Made by a program: the position numbers and the translations under genes. Below, piece by piece: positions 29,595 to 33,259 of a stretch of 33,259 nt of DNA. This DNA is from Alkalicoccus luteus (GTDB taxonomy: Bacteria > Bacillota > Bacilli > Bacillales > Salisediminibacteriaceae). Under the pieces are notes generated by a model, which was not told where the DNA came from, ran no database searches, and saw nothing but the letters and a program-made list of their open reading frames with translations. The stretch covers positions 1 through 33,259 of the forward strand of contig NZ_JAATHJ010000039.1 of assembly GCF_012034335.1 (NCBI RefSeq). The letters are read 5' to 3'. Within the stretch, counting starts at the first letter, position 1, and each line of letters begins with the position of its first letter.

Positions 29595-29756
29595 TCGACA
29601 AAGAGGCAGGTCTCCTGACTTACGCATAAACGGCATCCTCACCCTTCCCGCGGAATGCAGTGGATTGTGAAATGCCTGTGCGTTTACAGTGGCGGGTCCG
29701 TGCCGGATTTACACCGGCTTCCCTTTTCATCGGCTGATGCCGACACCTCTCTGCTG
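29595..29756 (-). ncRNA. Cobalamin riboswitch (AdoCbl class)
   Basis: The minus strand reads, in order, GGTGTCGGCATC, GGGAAGCCGGTGTAAATCCGGC with ACGG, and CCGCCACTGTAA. Then come GGGAAGG and AAGTCAGGAGACCTGCCT. These are the hallmark blocks of the cobalamin riboswitch, including the B12 box. It precedes a terminator (29475-29504) and the btuF-btuC-btuD::cbiZ operon. Coenzyme B12 should therefore repress transporter and salvage expression. Confidence 0.95.
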
Positions 29757-29787
29757 ACGAGCGTTACGTTTTTCAGTTCTACTTTGT

Positions 29788-29817
29788 ATTATAGTATGGA
29801 CTGCTGGAAAAAGTCTA
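29788..29817 (-). promoter_or_regulatory. Promoter of the cobalamin riboswitch transcript
   Basis: On the minus strand TAGACT (29812-29817) and a perfect TATAAT (29788-29793) are 18 bases apart. They sit between the cobT stop and the aptamer. Confidence 0.65.
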
Positions 29818-29828
29818 CATCTGTTCTG

Positions 29829-30842
29829 TCAGGCAAGGCCGATATCGGCAAACGTCGCCATTTCTTCCGTCAGCGCCTGTGCCATTTTTAGCAGCGGATA
29901 AGCAGCGGCCGCGCCGGTTCCTTCGCCGAGACGCATCCCTAGATCAAGCAGTGGTTCTCCGCCAGCTGCTTCCAGCGCCGCTGCATGACCTGCTTCTGCA
30001 GATTTGTGTCCGTAAAGAAAAAAGCGCTCTGCTCCTGGTGCAAGTTTTGCTGCGGCAATAGCGGCAACAGTTGCGATAAACCCGTCTACGAGCACCGGCT
30101 TCCGCATAGAAGCTGCCCGAATCATTGCACCTGTCATGGCTGCGATCTCCAGCCCGCCTAAATCAGCTAATATGTGAAGCGGTTCCTTCGCATCTGACCG
30201 CTTCACCGCTCGCCCGATCACCTCGATTTTATGCTTGAGCTGCTGCCCCTCTACACCTGTCCCACTGCCCGCTGCCGCTTCCGGAGAAAGTCCCTTGTAC
30301 GCACACAGCAGCGCGCTGCTTGCCGTCGTATTGCCGATGCCCATGTCCCCGGGGATGATAATATCTGCCTTTGAAACTTCAACGGCGTCGGCTCCAATTT
30401 GAAGTGCCTGTTTTACTTCTGCTGTAGTCATCGCCGGTTCCTTTGCTATATTTCCGGTACCGCGACGAACGTTGCGGTTGATAGCTGCCGTATCAGTTGC
30501 ATCAATCCCCACGTTATACACATAAACATCTGCTCCGATCTGTCTCGCGAGAACGTTAACCGCTGCTTTACCGGCCACAAAATTCTGCGCCATCAGCGCG
30601 GTGACTTCTGATCCGTAAAGCGAGACACCTTCAGCTGTCACCCCGTGGTCTCCTGCAAACACAAGCACCGCCGGCTTGTCTGTCTGAACCGTTCCCTGCA
30701 TGCCCGCAAGCATGACAGCAAGTTCCTCCAGTCGTCCAAGGCTTCCCTGCGGCTTCGTTAACGTATCCAGATGCATCCGCATCTTTTCAGCTGCTAGTTT
30801 ATCGATCTCAGGTATGTTCTCTGCCGCTTCACGCCAGTTCAT
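29829..30842 (-). CDS. cobT: Nicotinate-nucleotide-dimethylbenzimidazole phosphoribosyltransferase CobT
   Basis: A 337-aa cytoplasmic enzyme that activates the lower-ligand base to alpha-ribazole phosphate, using nicotinate mononucleotide. TKPQGSLGRLEELA, VFAGDHGVTAEGVS, GDMGIGNTTASSA and the catalytic-glutamate motif MRLGEGTGA (E307) are all intact. The ATG lies inside the 3' end of cobQ (14-base overlap) with AGGGAG upstream. It ends the cobA-cobQ-cobT unit; no terminator separates it from the following riboswitch promoter. No dimethylbenzimidazole synthase (BluB) gene is in the window. Confidence 0.93.
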   Translation of the reverse strand: MNWREAAENIPEIDKLAAEKMRMHLDTLTKPQGSLGRLEELAVMLAGMQGTVQTDKPAVLVFAGDHGVTAEGVSLYGSEVTALMAQNFVAGKAAVNVLARQIGADVYVYNVGIDATDTAAINRNVRRGTGNIAKEPAMTTAEVKQALQIGADAVEVSKADIIIPGDMGIGNTTASSALLCAYKGLSPEAAAGSGTGVEGQQLKHKIEVIGRAVKRSDAKEPLHILADLGGLEIAAMTGAMIRAASMRKPVLVDGFIATVAAIAAAKLAPGAERFFLYGHKSAEAGHAAALEAAGGEPLLDLGMRLGEGTGAAAAYPLLKMAQALTEEMATFADIGLA

Positions 30843-32322
30843 CCGTTTGTCTCCCTTCGTTCATCAGCCGTTCAATCAGCTCCATATCAAGATGTGCTTC
30901 GACTGCATCGGCCAGGCGGTCAAACGCCTTCGTTTTCTCTTCTGAAACGTTCACTCTCCGGACAGGCGGGAGGGCTTTTTGACGTCTCAGGCTGTCCAGC
31001 AGGGCGTGGCGGAAGGTATCGTTATGAAAAATGTCATGCATATACGTGCCGTACACATTGTTCACTGCCGCGCTGCTGCCGTGAGACCCGCCGGATAACC
31101 ACACCGGAGCTCTGTGAACGGTCTGCCCCATGTGCAATTCATACCCGGTGAGCGGATGCACCTCACGCTCCCAGTTGACGCTCGCTGACATTCGCACCGT
31201 CGTTTTCTCTGGATTCATCACCGTATACATCTCCGGGACTAAATTCAGCCCCTGACATAGTTTCAGCTCAGCATCAGCAGCTGACGGATCCTCAACGGTT
31301 TTGCCAAGCAGCTGATAGCCGCCGCAGATTCCGATGATTGGAATCTCTCCCGCTTTTTTTGCAATCGCTTTGTTCAATCCGCTCGTTCTCAAAAATTGTC
31401 CATCGGCAACCGTCGTTTTGCTGCCAGGCAGAATAAGCAAATCAGGTTCCCCTAGCTGCTCAGGCCGCTCGACGAATCGCACAGCGCAGTCCGGTTCAAA
31501 CCGGAACGGGTCCAGATCCGTGTAATTGGATAGGTAAGGAAAGCGAATAACCGCAATATCGAGGTCCCTGCCAGCCGTTTCTTTCCCGTAGGATGCTAAG
31601 CCAAGCGAATCCTCTTCTTCCAGACGGAGATCCGGCAAATAAGGCATCAACCCTGCGACCGGCTTTCCGGTATACTCCTCCAGCCAGTCCAGACCCGGCT
31701 GCAGCAAAGACTGATCTCCGCGAAATTTATTAATGATGAAGCCCTTCACACGCTTTCTGTCTGCTTTACTAAGCAGCTCGAGTGTGCCAACGATCGACGC
31801 AAAGACGCCTCCCCGGTCGATATCCGCTGCAAGCAGGACTGGCGCATCAGCCATGCGGGCAATGCGCATATTCACGATTTCCCGGTCCTGCAGATTAATT
31901 TCAGCCGGACTTCCAGCTCCTTCAATCACGATTCGCTCTGTTCTGGAGGCTAGGCGGTTATAGGCATCCGTTACCGTCTGAAGTCCTTTCTCAAAGTACT
32001 GCTCCCGATATTCTGTTGCTTCCATTGCGCGAAGAACCTTGCCGTTTACAACGACCTGCGACCGGTTATAGCCGGATGGCTTGAGCAGAATCGGGTTCAT
32101 GTCCGTGTCTGCTTCTATTCCGCACGCTTCGGCCTGCATGCCCTGCGCCCGGCCGATTTCAAGACCATCCGCCGTGATATACGAATTAAGGGCCATGTTT
32201 TGCGACTTAAACGGCGCTGTCTTAAAGCCCTGACGCGCAAATACGCGGCAGAGGCCAGCAGTCAGCACGCTTTTCCCAGCATCGGAATGCGTGCCTTGAA
32301 TCATCAGCGGTGCTGCTTTCAT
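30829..32322 (-). CDS. cobQ: Cobyric acid synthase CobQ/CbiP
   Basis: A 497-aa glutamine-dependent amidase that converts adenosylcobyrinate a,c-diamide to cobyric acid by four amidations. The N-terminal P-loop-like domain begins MIQGTHSDAGKSVLTAGLCR, followed by FKSQNMALNSY and IEGAGSPAEINL. The C-terminal triad-type glutaminase has its nucleophile C333 in IIGICGGYQLLG, with the histidine probably in NVYGTYMHDIFHN. Length is normal. Stop and start share one base with cobA (TAATG). Confidence 0.93.
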   Translation of the reverse strand: MKAAPLMIQGTHSDAGKSVLTAGLCRVFARQGFKTAPFKSQNMALNSYITADGLEIGRAQGMQAEACGIEADTDMNPILLKPSGYNRSQVVVNGKVLRAMEATEYREQYFEKGLQTVTDAYNRLASRTERIVIEGAGSPAEINLQDREIVNMRIARMADAPVLLAADIDRGGVFASIVGTLELLSKADRKRVKGFIINKFRGDQSLLQPGLDWLEEYTGKPVAGLMPYLPDLRLEEEDSLGLASYGKETAGRDLDIAVIRFPYLSNYTDLDPFRFEPDCAVRFVERPEQLGEPDLLILPGSKTTVADGQFLRTSGLNKAIAKKAGEIPIIGICGGYQLLGKTVEDPSAADAELKLCQGLNLVPEMYTVMNPEKTTVRMSASVNWEREVHPLTGYELHMGQTVHRAPVWLSGGSHGSSAAVNNVYGTYMHDIFHNDTFRHALLDSLRRQKALPPVRRVNVSEEKTKAFDRLADAVEAHLDMELIERLMNEGRQTDELA

Positions 32323-32858
32323 TAAAATTCGATCCCTTTAATTGCCGGAATCCCCTCGTCGTAATAATGCTTCTCGGCTTCTGTGACAGAAACGAGATCA
32401 GCGGCTTCTTTTATTTTCTCATGTGCGTTTCGCCCCGTCACAAGTACGTGGACGTGCTTCAGACGGTTGATGAGAGCCGAAAGGACGTCATCGAGCGGAA
32501 GCACATCGTCGATTGGAAAAGAATCTATTGCAAGGGCGTTGTTCAGCTCATCCAGAATGACGACATCGTAGCTTCCATCCAGTGCTTCTACTGCTTTCGG
32601 CCAAGCCGCACGCAGTGCTTCACGGTGTTCTTCCGGCGTCTTTGTCCACGTAAAGCCGATGCCAAGCTGTTCTACTTCAACCCCAAGCTTTCGCAGCGAG
32701 ATCGTTTCCCCATATGTACGCTCCGGCGATTTAATAAACTGCAGCATTTTTACACGCATCCCTCTACCAGCTGCCCGTACCGCCGTTCCAACAGCCGACG
32801 TCGTCTTTCCTTTTCCGTTTCCTGTCTGCACCAGCATCATGCCTCGCTGTTCTGCCAT
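32322..32858 (-). CDS. cobA: Corrinoid adenosyltransferase CobA/BtuR
   Basis: A 178-aa ATP:cob(I)alamin adenosyltransferase of the CobA/CobO family, which attaches the upper adenosyl ligand to reduced corrinoids. The P-loop is VQTGNGKGKTTSAVGTAVRA. The KMLQFIKSPERTYGE strand, LDELNNALAI acidic Walker B-like segment and HVLVTGRNAHEKI are typical. It is the first gene of the cobA-cobQ-cobT unit, with AAGGAGG before the ATG and a sigma-A-like promoter at 32913-32940. No cobalamin aptamer precedes it. Confidence 0.93.
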   Translation of the reverse strand: MAEQRGMMLVQTGNGKGKTTSAVGTAVRAAGRGMRVKMLQFIKSPERTYGETISLRKLGVEVEQLGIGFTWTKTPEEHREALRAAWPKAVEALDGSYDVVILDELNNALAIDSFPIDDVLPLDDVLSALINRLKHVHVLVTGRNAHEKIKEAADLVSVTEAEKHYYDEGIPAIKGIEF

Positions 32859-32912
32859 GTCAATTCCTCCTTTTTATTCAGGCAGGCTGAACACCTGCAT
32901 CTGCTGCGTCCT

Positions 32913-32940
32913 AGTATATGCGAGTTAGCGGAATTTGCAA
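32913..32940 (-). promoter_or_regulatory. Sigma-A promoter of cobA-cobQ-cobT
   Basis: On the minus strand TTGCAA (32935-32940) and TATACT (32913-32918) are separated by 16 bases, about 55 bases before the cobA start. Confidence 0.55.
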
Positions 32941-32989
32941 AGTCTGCCCCCTGAGCTGATTAGTCAAGCCAAGCCGGTGGCGGCCGTTT

Positions 32990-33022
32990 TGCAGCGAGGC
33001 CTCGGGGCTTGCTGCAAAAAAC
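32990..33022. other. GC-rich hairpin without a T-run
   Basis: GTTTTGCAGC and GCTGCAAAA flank an inner GAGGCC/GGGCTT stem. No T-run follows on either strand, so it is probably not a terminator. The interval 32941-33100 holds no convincing gene. Confidence 0.4.
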
Positions 33023-33103
33023 AACTTTCAGGCGCATGCAAAGGTAACAGAAAGCAGATAAGCCAAGCGGAAGCCCCCGGCTCAAGCTGTTCAATGACCA
33101 TAA

Positions 33104-33137
33104 AGAAGACGGACCGATGATGATCGGTCCGTCTTTC
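33104..33137. terminator. Intrinsic terminator (perfect 12-bp stem)
   Basis: AGACGGACCGAT (33107-33118) pairs perfectly with ATCGGTCCGTCT (33123-33134) around GATG, with TTTC on the right and an A-rich left side. It probably belongs to a gene to the right of the window that ends toward this point on the minus strand. Confidence 0.75.
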
Positions 33138-33189
33138 AGAGTGTTGATAAAGTCATTTTAAGTGAATAACGTTGCATCTGCCTGTATCT

Positions 33190-33259
33190 GCGGACACTCG
33201 CTTTCCGGAGGGAACGGGCTCAGCTAACCGCTTCCTCCTGCTGTCGGAAGCGCTGGATC
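33190..33259. repeat. Partial interspersed repeat at the window edge
   Basis: TGCGGACACTCGCTTTCCGG, then a GGAACGGGCTCAGC segment and CTTCCTCCTGC, resemble the widely dispersed GC-rich repeats of alkaliphilic Bacillus intergenic regions. The element is cut by the window end. The match is from memory of the style of such repeats. Confidence 0.4.

Noticed and set aside
32990-33022. Hairpin considered as a terminator
   Set aside because: No T-run follows on either strand.
32941-33100. Possible second cobalamin riboswitch upstream of cobA
   Set aside because: No B12 box, no GCCACTG segment and no other aptamer block can be read on either strand.
1-33259. CRISPR arrays, tRNA or rRNA genes, IS elements and prophage genes
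   Set aside because: No regularly spaced repeats, cloverleaf-like sequences, transposase motifs or phage proteins were found on reading both strands.

Overview
The window looks like a chromosomal segment of a Gram-positive endospore-lineage bacterium (Bacillaceae). The evidence is strong AGGAGG-type ribosome binding sites, many U-tailed terminators, frequent GTG starts, and families typical of Bacillus (PatB-like lyase, YflT, DUF1836, YndJ-like, TrhA/hemolysin III, YvgT/TRIC, LuxS, a B12-controlled btuFCD). GC content is moderate, near 50%. A very acidic Asn/Glu-rich linker in the B12-binding lipoprotein and the repeat style suggest a haloalkaliphilic member (Alkalicoccus/Salisediminibacterium-like). 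That placement is inference; no rRNA or tRNA is present to confirm it.

Layout. 1-950: small membrane proteins on the minus strand, bounded by strong terminators. 950-9750: ordinary housekeeping and stress genes in small units on both strands. These are a C-S lyase, YihY, TrhA, a DUF1836 regulator, YflT, a TRIC channel, a TRZ/ATZ-type amidohydrolase, a Gsp18/PfpI protein with a 27-aa peptide upstream, a VOC protein and a glutamate-dehydrogenase-family enzyme. Two sigma-B-like promoters lie before yflT and before the 27-aa/PfpI unit. 9999-12374: a likely GDPD-YndJ-UbiX unit. 12526-13545: a secreted TIM-barrel, GH18-like protein preceded by a cyclic-di-GMP-I riboswitch with a terminator whose 3' arm carries the ribosome binding site.

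13709-20590: an eight-gene minus-strand operon that looks like an undescribed catabolic system. In transcription order it encodes a two-domain extradiol dioxygenase, a FadR-type regulator, an alpha/beta hydrolase, an NAD(P)H-FMN reductase, a fumarylacetoacetase-family (FAH) enzyme, a crotonase lacking both hydratase glutamates, a P-loop protein with a possible Asp23-like tail, and an amidohydrolase. Its promoter is covered by a perfect 23-bp palindrome, probably the regulator's operator. Ring cleavage followed by hydrolytic and hydratase steps is the natural reading; the substrate cannot be told from sequence.

20849-21552: luxS and a small two-helix membrane protein. 21715-32858: a late-cobalamin and corrinoid-salvage cluster, all on the minus strand: cobA-cobQ-cobT, then a cobalamin riboswitch with terminator, then btuF-btuC-btuD::cbiZ-cbiB-cobD-cobU-cobS-cobC and a second, shortened CobU-like gene. 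No corrin-ring genes are in the window. The set imports corrinoids, strips cobinamides through CbiZ, rebuilds the aminopropanol side chain and attaches the lower ligand. The right end (32860-33259) holds a promoter, a hairpin, a strong terminator and part of an interspersed repeat. No CRISPR array, IS element, prophage gene or RNA gene other than the two riboswitches was seen.
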